A stretch of DNA of 64,000 bases from a bacterium (GCA_016934955.1 JAFGRY010000017.1:1-64000), one strand, 5' to 3'. Shown: positions 44,071 through 53,986, counted from the stretch's first letter. Translations and numbers: made by a program. Notes: generated by a model from the sequence alone, not told the origin.

Positions 44071-44098
44071 ACGCCCCGGGCAGGGATGCCCGGGGCGT
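44071..44098. terminator. Bidirectional terminator H9
   Basis: An 11-bp stem ACGCCCCGGGC (44071-44081 with 44088-44098) lies between the stop codons of two convergent genes (44049 and 44124) and is followed on the plus strand by TATTGTGTTTTC. Its sequence belongs to the GCCCC hairpin family. Confidence 0.75.
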
Positions 44099-44123
44099 AT
44101 TGTGTTTTCGGATAAATCCGTGA

Positions 44124-45353
44124 TTATTCAATATCCTGCGGAAACGTGATGCCCCAAATTTCAAGGGGATTGTCCCCCTCCTTCGCTTCGAACGCCAGGA
44201 TGCTGCTGTCTGATGACCAGGTAGGATACCAGCATTCGCTCAATTGGCATAGCCTGATACTATATATGTTCCCCGAATGGTAATTGAGAACATGCAGCGT
44301 TCGTTCGTCGGTCACTTCATCGCATACGAATCCCAGGCATATCCAGTTTCCATCAGGCGACCAGTCCAGCTTTGAACCCGCTCCCGCTCCCGTGATGTCA
44401 AAGGTTTTAATGTCCGTTTGCGTCTGAACATCCATTATCCGGAGCGTGGTGTTTTTTTCGTTCATCAGGAAATAGGCAATGCGGTCGCTTGCGGGGGAGA
44501 AACAGTATCCCCAGACGGTTACACCGCTGGTCAGATCCGTGACCGAAGAGTCCGCGAATGAAAACAGTTTCAGCGACTTATTTTCCGCATACAGGATGGA
44601 TTGCCCGTCCTGGGACCAGAGTGTGTTGATTCCCGGACTCTGCATTTCAAATATTGTTGTCACCGTTCGTGTTTCGAGATCAAGTTGTCTTACCTGCGTT
44701 ATGTACCCAAGATGCGTTCCGCTGGCCTGGAACAAGAGTTTTTTCCCGTCCGGAGACCACTGGGCGAACTGATGTCCTTCGAGGGTGTCGGGCGCGGGAT
44801 TGAAGGTGACCTGTTCAGGTGTGCCGCCGGGATACCCAGCTATAAAGATATTAATATTCTGACCCGACATGTCGAATGCGATCCGGTTTGTTCCATCAGG
44901 CGCCCAGTCTACATTCCCCCATAAAAAGCCGCCACTGTTCTGCGTGATCGTGAGCAATTCCACGACATGCACCGTATCCAAGACCGTCAGTTCCGAACCC
45001 TGTGTGTTGCGGATCGAAGCGCTGACAATATAGGTTCCGTGGTCCGGGTAGGCATGGTCGATATCGTCGAGAACAAGCGAATCGGTATCCCAGGCGCCGT
45101 CACTGCTCCAGTCCCACCGTACGCTCAGACTGTCCAGTGAGACGCTGTCCGGAAGACCGGAAATACTGAAGGTCATTTCCGTTTCCGGAGATACGATGTC
45201 GGGAAAATGAGAGATGGTGATCGTGGCGGGAACCGGATCCGGTCCCGGGTTCGGCAACGGATCGTCATCAGGGCCGTTGACGTTTCCTTTGTCGCAGCAG
45301 CAGAGCAAACCCAGGAACACTGCGCACGATACTGCCCGAGTAAAGGCGTTCAT
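44124..45353 (-). CDS. Lipoprotein with PKD-like domain and beta-propeller
   Basis: This 409-residue protein has a lipobox (FLGLLCCC), a proline- and aspartate-rich linker, a PKD-like beta-sandwich (about 50-130, RWDWSSDGAWDTDS) and a TolB/WD40-like propeller (about 140-405) with repeated FAQWSPDGKKLLF, LWSQDGQSILYAE and LDWSPDGNWICLG motifs. It is probably a surface-anchored protein that binds polymers or proteins. It is the only minus-strand gene in this stretch and is divergent from the gene at 45903. Confidence 0.78.
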   Translation of the reverse strand: MNAFTRAVSCAVFLGLLCCCDKGNVNGPDDDPLPNPGPDPVPATITISHFPDIVSPETEMTFSISGLPDSVSLDSLSVRWDWSSDGAWDTDSLVLDDIDHAYPDHGTYIVSASIRNTQGSELTVLDTVHVVELLTITQNSGGFLWGNVDWAPDGTNRIAFDMSGQNINIFIAGYPGGTPEQVTFNPAPDTLEGHQFAQWSPDGKKLLFQASGTHLGYITQVRQLDLETRTVTTIFEMQSPGINTLWSQDGQSILYAENKSLKLFSFADSSVTDLTSGVTVWGYCFSPASDRIAYFLMNEKNTTLRIMDVQTQTDIKTFDITGAGAGSKLDWSPDGNWICLGFVCDEVTDERTLHVLNYHSGNIYSIRLCQLSECWYPTWSSDSSILAFEAKEGDNPLEIWGITFPQDIE

Positions 45354-45902
45354 GGCGTTCTCCTTTCCTGAATGGCACTGAAATATGTACAGTATGTGAA
45401 TATATATTTTAGATTATTCAATTATTTTATAAAAGTCAAGAGAAAAATGATGCTGCGGGATGCCGCGGTGACAGTCATAGTTCTAAGCGAAACAGTATAC
45501 GAACATAATGCCGGCACAGGGCCGAGTGTTGATTCGCATCCCGGGGTCATTCCCTGCTTGCGCGATTCCTGTTTATTTGATATATTATTCCATTATAGCA
45601 TTTTCCAATCGCACAGTGCATGCTCCGGACCGCAGGTTCCCGTGAGCCGGTCGGTATTAGCCGGAACCGCTACCGCCTTCTGTTTGCCCGGATGCTGCGG
45701 CCTGCGCCTGTCATCAACGCCGATCTGCCCGGGAAGGAGATAATGGCGAACCGAGGTCACATCTCTGACCGAATTATCGTGCAGGCGATTCAGGCTGTTT
45801 CAGGCCGTGATACGGAGAAAGCCACCGACTGTTCGCCGGGTTGCCCGGGAACAGGTGGGTATATATGCTCATAAAGTACATATCCATGAAGGAGAAACAC
45901 GT
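45354..45902. other. 549-bp divergent intergenic region
   Basis: AT-rich DNA in 45370-45450 and 45560-45610 fits divergent promoters, but I assign no -35/-10. A small frame, 45743-45874 (43 codons, AAGGAG at 45734-45739), could encode a short peptide; I do not call it a gene since it has no recognisable feature. Confidence 0.35.
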
Positions 45903-46883
45903 ATGAAACCGCTGGCGTCGTTAACCGTCGCTGCTATGCTGGCAGTGACCTCATCAGTTTCTGCACAGAGAACCGCCGATATCGAAGGCGCAAAGGATTA
46001 TCCGACGATTTCACGTTTCAACGGCGCGGTCATCGAGTTCTATCAGGAGACGAAATGGGGGACCTATCGGCTGCCGGTAAGTGATCAGGGAACCGTCGAT
46101 TGGGACCGGCCGATGTCCCTGGAAGGAAAAGTGATCCGCATTCAGTACAGTGTTTCACATGAAAACAACTCGGAATTTGTCTTGCAGAATTATAAAGCCG
46201 CACTGCTGAGATCGGGATACGAGGTGCTCATCGCCATTGCCAATGAAGCACTCGGTGACAGCGACCGTCCTCACACCTGGATCGACAGGTATTACGCGAC
46301 CGGAGGATATTACAACGGCCTGAATAATCAAAAATTCGGTCTCGGCCTCAATTTCCCGACCTGGAAGAATGATCACAGTTTCATCGCGGCACGGGGCCGC
46401 GAGAACGGCAAGGATATATACGTCATTGTCTATACTGTGGTTGCGGACGCGTTTACGATCATCACCCAGGATGTGGTTGAAGTCGAGGCGGTGGAAACCG
46501 GACTGGTTTCCGTTGACAATATTTCCAGTGATATCACCAAGAACGGCCATATCGCCATCTACGGCATCCATTTCGAGACCGGGAAATCGGTATTGAAGGC
46601 CGAATCGGATGCGGCACTGAAGACCATTGCCGAGTACGTCAATGCACATAGCGATAAAAAATTCTTTATCGTTGGACACACCGACAACACGGGTGATTTC
46701 CAGGCAAATATGACGTTGTCGGAAGAACGGGCAAAATCGGTAATGACTGCGCTGATCACCACGTATGCCGTGAACGCCGGCCAGGTAAGCGCTTACGGCG
46801 TGGCCTCATTGGCCCCCGCTGCCAGCAATCTCAGTGATGAGGGCAGGGCAAAAAACAGGCGGGTCGAGATCGTGGAACAATGA
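45903..46883 (+). CDS. DUF4892/OmpA-family outer-membrane protein
   Basis: This 326-residue protein has a signal peptide (to about 21), a DUF4892-like domain (ADIEGAKDYPTISRFNGAVIEFY, WGTYRLPV) and a C-terminal OmpA domain (about 220-326, IHFETGKSVLKAESDAALK, VGHTDNTGDFQANMTLSEERAKSV) that binds peptidoglycan. GGAG at 45891-45894 supports ATG 45903. Such proteins tie the outer membrane to the wall and have been linked to envelope maintenance. It is followed after 76 bp by a DUF481 barrel gene. Confidence 0.85.
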   Translation: MKPLASLTVAAMLAVTSSVSAQRTADIEGAKDYPTISRFNGAVIEFYQETKWGTYRLPVSDQGTVDWDRPMSLEGKVIRIQYSVSHENNSEFVLQNYKAALLRSGYEVLIAIANEALGDSDRPHTWIDRYYATGGYYNGLNNQKFGLGLNFPTWKNDHSFIAARGRENGKDIYVIVYTVVADAFTIITQDVVEVEAVETGLVSVDNISSDITKNGHIAIYGIHFETGKSVLKAESDAALKTIAEYVNAHSDKKFFIVGHTDNTGDFQANMTLSEERAKSVMTALITTYAVNAGQVSAYGVASLAPAASNLSDEGRAKNRRVEIVEQ

Positions 46884-46959
46884 CCGCTGCCGCCGGAGTC
46901 GGATCGTGAACATCCGGGAGCAAAAGGTGCATGGTACAGGGCTTCGGCAAGGGGCTGCT

Positions 46960-47727
46960 ATGAGAATACGCTGCAGGGTACTGCTCATCGTCTGTTATCT
47001 GTCCGCGGGGCTCCAGGCCCAGGTGAACACGGAAGTGTTCCGGCTCGACGCCGGTGCTCCGGGATTTTCCGTCCGCGCCGGGCTGACAGCAACCCTCATG
47101 GCCGGAAACACCGATTTTCAGTACATCGGTACGAAGACACGTTTCAATTTCAACCGTGCCGCCGGGTATACCTTCCTGGTGACCAACGGCGGATACGGCA
47201 GTGAGAACGGGAAACGGTTTTTCGGTCAGGCGCTGGTCCATCTCAGAAATGTGTATTCGCTGAGCCCGGTGGTCCAGATGGAACAGTTCCTGCAATTCGA
47301 CACTGACAAAAAAAGACTGCTCTCGCAGCGGTATCTGCTCGGCTGGGGATACCGTTTCAAACTGTTCAAGAGCGAGAGGGTTAAAACCAGGCTCGGCGCT
47401 TCCGTCTTCTATGAGCGGGAGGACTACAATCTCGACCCGGACGCGATCCACCCGGTGCATGACCGGGGGGCGCGGCTCAATGTGTACGGCACCGTGCTGC
47501 TGAAGATATCCGCAGCGGCTTCACTGCTCAATACCACCTATGGGCAGCCCCGCATCACCGACGTGCATGACTGCAGAATACTGTCCGATTTCGCCCTGAA
47601 TGTCACTCTCGGTGAAACGGTCGACCTGACGGCCGAGTGCGAGGTCCGCTTCGACAGCCGTCCGGCTGACGGGATCAGGAAAATGGATGTGATGACGAAA
47701 TTGGGAATTTCACTGGATATCGATTAA
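46960..47727 (+). CDS. DUF481-like outer-membrane protein
   Basis: This 255-residue protein has a signal peptide (LLIVCYLSAGLQAQ) and alternating strands with aromatic ends, as in DUF481/YdiY-type barrels: LTATLMAGNTDFQYIGTKTRF, KRLLSQRYLLGWGYRF and RLGASVFYEREDYN. ATG 46960 follows AAGGGG. It is an outer-membrane barrel that likely works with the OmpA-type protein upstream. Function unknown. Confidence 0.72.
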   Translation: MRIRCRVLLIVCYLSAGLQAQVNTEVFRLDAGAPGFSVRAGLTATLMAGNTDFQYIGTKTRFNFNRAAGYTFLVTNGGYGSENGKRFFGQALVHLRNVYSLSPVVQMEQFLQFDTDKKRLLSQRYLLGWGYRFKLFKSERVKTRLGASVFYEREDYNLDPDAIHPVHDRGARLNVYGTVLLKISAAASLLNTTYGQPRITDVHDCRILSDFALNVTLGETVDLTAECEVRFDSRPADGIRKMDVMTKLGISLDID

Positions 47728-47741
47728 CAACGGGGGAAATC

Positions 47742-48233
47742 ATGGAAAACAACGCCACCGTGCTGGAACATGACTGCGCCATGACGATGGTCGATTTCTA
47801 CAAGGAGGCCGATTATATTATCTCCCTGGGTCTCGCCCGGGCAAAACCGGATATCAACACGATAAACTGGTACCGGATCACCGGGAAGGTTCCCGATGCC
47901 GCCAACCCGGCGCACAGGCTGCAGCTGAGAAGCGCCCGGATCATCTGTGACGGCAAGATGTACGGGCTCTGCGAAGGCAGGGTGACGGTGACGAATCCTC
48001 TGCAGCCGTCGGAAGACGGTCATCTGCTGCTGGGAATGAAGGGCCCGCTCGACGCCTTGAGCAAATGCACGGTCAGCTGCACCTGCGGCACCGCCTTCAT
48101 GGTCTGCGCGGATGCGACGGTCGGCAGGCCGGAGGAGTGCTACCTGAGGATAGAAACACTTCGTCAGCCCCCGGAAGCGAAATTTTCCATCAGGCCCTTC
48201 TTTGAAACAGCCGGGGTCGACATTATCGCCTGA
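47742..48233 (+). CDS. Hypothetical cytosolic protein
   Basis: This 163-residue protein has no signal or membrane segment and begins with GGGGGA as ribosome-binding site. It contains three clustered cysteines (LSKCTVSCTCG) that could bind metal or form a disulfide. No family was recognised. It follows the barrel gene by 14 bp, so it may be co-transcribed. Confidence 0.6.
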   Translation: MENNATVLEHDCAMTMVDFYKEADYIISLGLARAKPDINTINWYRITGKVPDAANPAHRLQLRSARIICDGKMYGLCEGRVTVTNPLQPSEDGHLLLGMKGPLDALSKCTVSCTCGTAFMVCADATVGRPEECYLRIETLRQPPEAKFSIRPFFETAGVDIIA

Positions 48234-48373
48234 GAGACCGGCTGCTGTTTTCGTGCCTGAAATCTGCGCAGTACCCTGCCACACGATCCACCGGAGCGCG
48301 TACGGCGAACGGTACGCAGCAGCTCGGCGAATTATTCAAAGATGCCGCATGCTGCACTGAGGGGAATAGTTGC

Positions 48374-49729
48374 ATGTCCATACCGGTAATCCATGCCAGC
48401 GGGACCGGCGCCCGCCTGGACAGTAACGTCCTTGCCGGGGGCGGCACCGATGACACCGCTGTTCTGCAGGAGGTGCTCGACCGCGCCGCCTCGGGTGCAG
48501 GCGTTCACCTTGTCATGGACGGCGCCGCCCTGATCAGCGGACTCACCGTCCACAGCAACACGACAATCGAGTGCCTGAACCGGGAGTGCGGATTCTATCT
48601 GGCTGACGGGGCGAACCGTCCCCTGCTGATTAACGCCAATCCCTCGCCTGAGGGAATCATCGACCGGAATATCACTCTTCTGGGCGGCACCTACAACCAC
48701 AACTGCGCGCACCAGGCGCACCACCTGCCCGCAAACGTCCACTATACGGAAGCGGACCGCTGGGTGACGGCAATGGCCTTTCTGGGCGTCGAGCACCTGA
48801 CGGTCAGGGATGTAACCGTCCGCAATATGAGAACCTTCGCCTTTCTCATTACTAACTGGCAGCACGTGCTCATGGAGCACATTACTCTCGAACTGACCGA
48901 TTACATTGCCGGCGGCAACCAGGACGGCATCCACCTGCAGGGACCGGGCCGGTTTCTTGTCCTCAGGCACATTCAGGGACGCACCGGCGACGATCTCATC
49001 GCCATCAACGCGGATGAAGAGACCACCGCTGAACGGCCCTTTTTTCACCCGTGCGCCTCTACCGGACCGGTCAGTGATGTGCTGATCGACACGGTCATGG
49101 CCGATGACGCCTCCCAGATACTCCGCATCCTTTCAAGGGAGAGCCCGGTGGACAGAATTACGGTGCGGAACGTCAGCGGCACCTACCGCAGTTTCGGATT
49201 CTATCTCAGCGCCTGGGATTATATGAGCAAGGGCTTGAACGGAAATTTCGGCTCGATCCTCTTTGAGAACGTCACTGTCCGCTCCACGGCACCCGATTAC
49301 ACCTATACGGATCCCTTCCTCTTCCGCATCTCGGGAAAGCACCGGCACCTGATCCTGAGACAGATCACCTGCGTCGATTCCGTGGATGACCGGTATGCGG
49401 TGTACGTGGAGGGTGAGTCCGATATCCCGGATATCGGCACGACTCCGGCCGATGTCGGAATCCTTGAAATCGACGGACTCTCCCTGCATCGCGCCGGCGA
49501 CTGTGTGGAGGGCCGCTCCTGTATCATGGTAAGAGGGAAAGTAGGGACAATGAATGTGCGTAACTGCAGTATGTCCGGATGCGGCCGGTCAGGAGCGGTG
49601 TTCCTTGCGACTGAAGGAGCGTATGCCGCCGTTGACCGGCTGATCCTTGACAATATCAGCGCGGATGGTCCCGTGCGGCTGATTGACGATCCTGGCCGGG
49701 TAATCGCGAATGTCGCATCGGCTGAATGA
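48374..49729 (+). CDS. Right-handed beta-helix protein, GH28/pectate-lyase-like
   Basis: This 451-residue protein folds as a parallel beta-helix: repeated short strands with LTVRDVTVRNM, ILFENVTVR and LEIDGLSLHRAGD. It has the GH28-type pair NQDGIHLQG and GRTGDDLIAI, which supply catalytic aspartates in polygalacturonases. The family's GHG and RIK motifs were not found and no signal peptide exists, so it may be an intracellular lyase or hydrolase acting on imported oligosaccharides, or a non-catalytic relative. GAGGGG precedes the start. Confidence 0.65.
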   Translation: MSIPVIHASGTGARLDSNVLAGGGTDDTAVLQEVLDRAASGAGVHLVMDGAALISGLTVHSNTTIECLNRECGFYLADGANRPLLINANPSPEGIIDRNITLLGGTYNHNCAHQAHHLPANVHYTEADRWVTAMAFLGVEHLTVRDVTVRNMRTFAFLITNWQHVLMEHITLELTDYIAGGNQDGIHLQGPGRFLVLRHIQGRTGDDLIAINADEETTAERPFFHPCASTGPVSDVLIDTVMADDASQILRILSRESPVDRITVRNVSGTYRSFGFYLSAWDYMSKGLNGNFGSILFENVTVRSTAPDYTYTDPFLFRISGKHRHLILRQITCVDSVDDRYAVYVEGESDIPDIGTTPADVGILEIDGLSLHRAGDCVEGRSCIMVRGKVGTMNVRNCSMSGCGRSGAVFLATEGAYAAVDRLILDNISADGPVRLIDDPGRVIANVASAE

Positions 49730-49750
49730 TACTAGTAACAGGGAAGATCG

Positions 49751-51118
49751 ATGATGGTTCGTGATTATCATGCTAACCGTGGCAGGATTCCACGCACCGT
49801 GGTTGCTCTCGGTATCGTCAGCCTCTTCACCGACGCGGCCAGTGAGATGATCTATCCCCTGGTGCCGGTATTCGTCTCCCTGCTCGGGTCGGGAGCACTG
49901 CTGCTGGGAGTGATCGAGGGCGTTGCCGAAACGACCGCGGCCATGCTGAAGCTGATCAGCGGGATCGTCTCGGACCGGTTCGGCAAACGCAAACTGCTGG
50001 TGGTTGCCGGCTATGCCGTATCGAGCGCCATCCGTCCCCTGACCGGGATCGTGACCGCGGCCTGGCAGATCGTTTTCATTCGTATGGCCGACCGGATCGG
50101 CAAGGGTATCCGCACCGCCCCCCGGGACGCACTCATCGCTTCCTCGACCGACGAAACGATACGGGGCCGGGCGTATGGATTTCACCGGGCCATGGATCAT
50201 GCCGGGGCGGTTATCGGCCCGCTGCTGGCGATTATCGTGCTGGGTGTGCTGATCCTCCTGTTCCGCATGCGGGACACGATGACGATTCTCCGCTGGACAT
50301 TCATCCTGGCGTTCATTCCGGGCCTCTTCGCCGTGGCCGCGCTGCTGCTGTTCGTCAGGGAATCGCCGGTCCCCGCTGCTCCGGCGGCCTGGAAATCATT
50401 CTCCCTGCGGCGCTTTGACGGCAATCTTCTCCGTTACATTGGTATTGTCGCCCTTTTTGCCCTCGGCAACTCCACGGATGCGTTTCTGCTTTTCCGGGTC
50501 CGGGACGCGCTGCATCACAGCGAGACGCATTACGCGGTGATTCGTTCCCTGCCGCTTGCCGGTGACATGATCGGCAAGTTCGGTGACGCGCAGGCCCAGC
50601 AGAATCTCATGGATATCATGTTCGTGCCCCTGATCTGGGCCTTCTTTCACATCATCAAAGTGCTCTTTTCCACGCCGCTCGGCTCGCTCTCTGACAGGAT
50701 CGGCCGGAAGAAAGTGATCATCGCCGGCTGGTCGGTCTACGCGGCGGTCTATTGCGCCTTCGCCTTTCTGGACCGTCTGCCGGATGTAATGCAGATCGGC
50801 GCCACGTTCGGGCTGTTCGCGGTTTACGCGCTCTACTACGCGTTTACGGAAGGAGCGGAAAAGGCGTTTGTCGCGGATCTGGTTCCCACCGGCCTGAGCG
50901 GAAGCGCCTTCGGTCTGTTTAATTTTTCTACGGGAGTGGTTTTGCTGCCCGCCAGTATCCTGTTCGGGCTGCTGTATCAATCCTATGGCGCCGCCGCGGC
51001 CTTCGGCACAGGAGCGGCGATCGCCTGCCTGGCGATGCTGCTGCTAACAGTGCTTGTCAGGGAGCGGCCGGGAAGCCTGCGCGCCGGACCGGATGAGAGG
51101 AGACATGCCAATGACTAA
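49751..51118 (+). CDS. MFS transporter
   Basis: This 455-residue protein has 12 membrane segments with MFS signatures: SLFTDAASEMIYPLVPVF, the loop 2-3 segment SDRFGKRKLLVV and RMADRIGKGIRTAPRDALI. It resembles the YfkL/arabinose-efflux-like group. Substrate unknown. It lies 21 bp after the beta-helix gene, so a saccharide or its product is a possible cargo. It overlaps the next small gene by 14 bp. Confidence 0.8.
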   Translation: MMVRDYHANRGRIPRTVVALGIVSLFTDAASEMIYPLVPVFVSLLGSGALLLGVIEGVAETTAAMLKLISGIVSDRFGKRKLLVVAGYAVSSAIRPLTGIVTAAWQIVFIRMADRIGKGIRTAPRDALIASSTDETIRGRAYGFHRAMDHAGAVIGPLLAIIVLGVLILLFRMRDTMTILRWTFILAFIPGLFAVAALLLFVRESPVPAAPAAWKSFSLRRFDGNLLRYIGIVALFALGNSTDAFLLFRVRDALHHSETHYAVIRSLPLAGDMIGKFGDAQAQQNLMDIMFVPLIWAFFHIIKVLFSTPLGSLSDRIGRKKVIIAGWSVYAAVYCAFAFLDRLPDVMQIGATFGLFAVYALYYAFTEGAEKAFVADLVPTGLSGSAFGLFNFSTGVVLLPASILFGLLYQSYGAAAAFGTGAAIACLAMLLLTVLVRERPGSLRAGPDERRHAND

Positions 51119-51326
51119 AGACGAGAACGCCGACACGCGCTACTTCATTGACCTGGATCTGGCGAGCGGTCGGATACTGCGATGGGATTACGGACAGCGA
51201 CAGGTGCTCGTGCACGAGGAGCGTGCGAAACCTTCCCATCACCGGATTTTTCTCACCAGGGGACAATATAATAAACTCGAAAAAAAATCATCAGACCTCA
51301 AACACCGGGAAACAGGACAGTGCTGA
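51105..51326 (+). CDS. Hypothetical 73-residue protein
   Basis: A small basic protein with no recognisable domain. GAGAGGAG just upstream and the 14-bp overlap with the MFS gene support translation from ATG 51105. The segment RWDYGQRQVLVHEER may form a beta hairpin. It is probably co-transcribed with the MFS gene. Confidence 0.55.
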   Translation: MPMTKDENADTRYFIDLDLASGRILRWDYGQRQVLVHEERAKPSHHRIFLTRGQYNKLEKKSSDLKHRETGQC

Positions 51327-51381
51327 CATGCCGCGCGGTCCGGCGCCCCGGGTACGCCGAAAGGAAAGGAGCCGGAATATC

Positions 51382-51999
51382 ATGAAATCGTCCACTGTCT
51401 CGCGGAAGAGTATTGTATCGATCGCCGTTGAACTGGTACTTATCCTCGTCGCTGTTCTGCTGGGGCTGATCGTGAACGAAATGCGCCTGAACCAGAACGA
51501 ACGGCAGCGAACGGAAAAGATACTCGGGTATATCGTCACAGAGTTCTCCAATAACGGTGAGCAGCTGACGGGCCTGATCCCCTACCACATGGCCATGTCG
51601 GACAGTCTGCAGCGGTTCGCCTACAGACTGCTGAAAGAAAACAGGACGGATTGGACGTACGAGGATATTTCCCAGGCCATGCCCAGGGGATTCCGGGTGC
51701 CAATTCTGGAACAGACCGGATGGGAGCTGCTGAACAATACGGGATCCGTTAATAATATCGACCTGGAACTGGCGGTGGAGCTGTCAAAAATCTACAATCT
51801 TCAGGTGTTCCTGCAGCGCAAACTGGACAAAGTGGCGGACAACATGTATGTGGCCGGGAACAGCGATCCGGATGCCGTCGACAATATGATCATCGCCCTT
51901 GGATTTCTGATCAACGATATACTGGTGCAGGAGAAGCGATTGGCTGAAAAATATCCGTTGCTGACAGATATGCTGAAGGAACGGCTGCCCCGGTCCTGA
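51382..51999 (+). CDS. Single-pass membrane protein, DUF6090-like
   Basis: This 205-residue protein has one N-terminal membrane helix (about 12-30, VELVLILVAVLLGLIV) followed by the signature NEMRLNQNERQRTEK, then an alpha-helical soluble domain (about 40-205). It resembles the DUF6090-like proteins of FCB bacteria, which are uncharacterised. AGGAG lies about 11 nt before ATG 51382, a loose spacing. Function unknown; topology suggests a periplasmic sensor or scaffold. Confidence 0.62.
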   Translation: MKSSTVSRKSIVSIAVELVLILVAVLLGLIVNEMRLNQNERQRTEKILGYIVTEFSNNGEQLTGLIPYHMAMSDSLQRFAYRLLKENRTDWTYEDISQAMPRGFRVPILEQTGWELLNNTGSVNNIDLELAVELSKIYNLQVFLQRKLDKVADNMYVAGNSDPDAVDNMIIALGFLINDILVQEKRLAEKYPLLTDMLKERLPRS

Positions 52000-52227
52000 C
52001 CGGGGAATCCCGGCAGCCTCCTGTTGCAGAAAATACATTTATCCTGACATGATTCGGCATGTTGTTTGCAATGCGCAGGTGCATGGATACCCGCCGGTCT
52101 GAACCCCGGCGGATCAGTCACCGGCGTTCCCTGAGAGACCGGGGCGGCGGGAAAAAATTGCCGTTCGGTTTCCTCCGGAATGGAAGACCGGTGACCAGCG
52201 AATGACTGTAGCAAAGGGAAGGTACGT

Positions 52228-52545
52228 ATGCAGAAGATCCGTCAATTGTTCCAGGAAATGTCGGCGCCCTCTCTTTTTACCAGGGGCTGCCTGCAGTACA
52301 AACAGGGGGATATAGAGGAGTCGAAACGGCTGATCGTCAAAGCGGGTGCCTGGCTGCCTGATCTGGCTGACGATGAATTTTACCAGGCTGCCCTCATGCT
52401 GGTCGAGACCCGGCTGGGTAAGAAGCTTTCGAGCAGCCGGTATCGCGAGGTGTATGACTCCCTGATAGATTCTCCATACGTCGACACGGTTGATTATATG
52501 ATCATTGTCGACGGTCTGAGCAGGATGACGGAAGCGAGGAATTGA
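52228..52545 (+). CDS. Hypothetical helical (TPR-like) protein
   Basis: This 105-residue protein consists of paired helices with TPR-like spacing (FTRGCLQYKQGDIEESKRLIVKAG). GGGAAGG upstream supports ATG 52228. No catalytic motif is visible. The preceding 228 bp hold no gene. Confidence 0.55.
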   Translation: MQKIRQLFQEMSAPSLFTRGCLQYKQGDIEESKRLIVKAGAWLPDLADDEFYQAALMLVETRLGKKLSSSRYREVYDSLIDSPYVDTVDYMIIVDGLSRMTEARN

Positions 52546-52657
52546 CCCCGCGTTCCGGATGATCATTTTCAGAGCCGGGTTCCGCACGGTGCAGGACGGC
52601 ATTGCCGTGCCATGAATCCGGCCGCGTTCTTCTTTACTTTCGCAGTCGTGCTCCTCC

Positions 52658-53986
52658 TTACTCCGTCAGTATCGTGCCGGCTGCTTGTTCCCGGTCAATA
52701 TACGCATCCAGATATTCGTAGACGGCGGCGTAGTAGTTCACGGTGGCCTGATCGAGTGCGATGCGGGCGTCTTTGAGCTGCAGCTGGGTGGCCAGCCCGT
52801 TCCGGGCCGTGGTTTCGGCGATGGAGAACCCCTTTTTCGCTGCCGCAAGCACCGCCTCCGCCGATGCAATCCGCTGAAAGGCTTCCGTGAGCCGGAGATG
52901 AATATGTGTCAGGTCATGTGCAATCTGTTCTCTGGCCTTGGCGATAGTGAGCGTGGTTTTTTCCAGTTCGACCCTTGCCTGCTGCACCATCGCCGGGCGG
53001 TACCCGCCGGTGAAGAGGGGCAGTGAAAGCGACACGCCGGCAAACAGCAGTTTATTTTCCTGGCCAAGCCTGAATTCATCCGACTGAGCCGAATACGCCC
53101 AGGCCACCGTCCCCTTCAGCGTGGGCAGATAACTGCCTTCGGCGGCTGCCACACTGGTTTCCCTCAGTCTTTTTTCCCACTCCATTGCCTTGAAATCGGG
53201 CCTGAACCTGAGCACAGTGTCCAGTGAAAGCAACTGCGGCAGGGGGGGGATGTGCGTCAGGTCTCCGGCGAGAACCAGGGATGAATCCGGACTGATCCCG
53301 GCCATCTGGCGCAGCGTGGCGAGGGCCAGCTGTTCATTTCGCTCCGCTTTCCGGGTTTCGGGGATCGCCGCCCGCCAGCGGATCTCTGCCTGCAGCAGTT
53401 CAAATTGGGATACCTGTCCGGAGTCGAATTTCAGCTGCATGTGCCGGTAATTATCACGCGCGTTTTCTTCCGCCTCACGGGAAACCGCCGTGACCCGCTC
53501 CAGCAGCAGGCACTGATGGTACAGTTTTTTGGCGCCGGCAATGACCGCCTGCCGGGTGGCGTTAACGACGTGATCGGTCAGGGCCGCGTACTGCCCGGCG
53601 GCCTTGATCGCACTGCCGACCCGGGAGCTGAAAAGTGTCTGTTCCAGGCCGACAGTCAGGGTAAATTCATTGTCCCGCTTTATCGGCGTCCTGGCGTATC
53701 CGCTGGCCAAGGGGTTCAGGACCGACATGTCGAAATACATATAGTAATCCGTAATGTTTCGGCTGTAACTGCTTTCCAGCCCCACGGACGGCAGCGCGGA
53801 GGCCGTCGCCAGTCTCTTTTGAAGCGAAGCCAGTTCCCTGTCCCCGGCGGCGAGTTTCAGATCCTTGTTGTAATCGAGGACAAGCCCGAGGTACCGTTCC
53901 AGGGTCAGGGAGCCCTGGGCGGAGACGCTGCCCGCTGTCAGGGTCAGAGCGATCACGATGATCGAACGATTGAAGATCTTCATCAT
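52658..53986 (-). CDS. TolC-family outer-membrane efflux protein
   Basis: This 442-residue protein has a signal peptide (IIVIALTLTAGSVSAQ) and the paired coiled-coil repeats of TolC/OprM channels, each with about 55 residues ending in DQATVNYYAAVYEYLDAYID. It overlaps the RND pump gene by 1 nt and is last in the operon after adaptor and pump. It forms the outer-membrane exit duct. Confidence 0.9.
   Translation of the reverse strand: MMKIFNRSIIVIALTLTAGSVSAQGSLTLERYLGLVLDYNKDLKLAAGDRELASLQKRLATASALPSVGLESSYSRNITDYYMYFDMSVLNPLASGYARTPIKRDNEFTLTVGLEQTLFSSRVGSAIKAAGQYAALTDHVVNATRQAVIAGAKKLYHQCLLLERVTAVSREAEENARDNYRHMQLKFDSGQVSQFELLQAEIRWRAAIPETRKAERNEQLALATLRQMAGISPDSSLVLAGDLTHIPPLPQLLSLDTVLRFRPDFKAMEWEKRLRETSVAAAEGSYLPTLKGTVAWAYSAQSDEFRLGQENKLLFAGVSLSLPLFTGGYRPAMVQQARVELEKTTLTIAKAREQIAHDLTHIHLRLTEAFQRIASAEAVLAAAKKGFSIAETTARNGLATQLQLKDARIALDQATVNYYAAVYEYLDAYIDREQAAGTILTE

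Noticed and set aside
45743-45874. 43-codon frame with a ribosome-binding site
   Set aside because: No conservation, domain or context supports it; kept only as a note.
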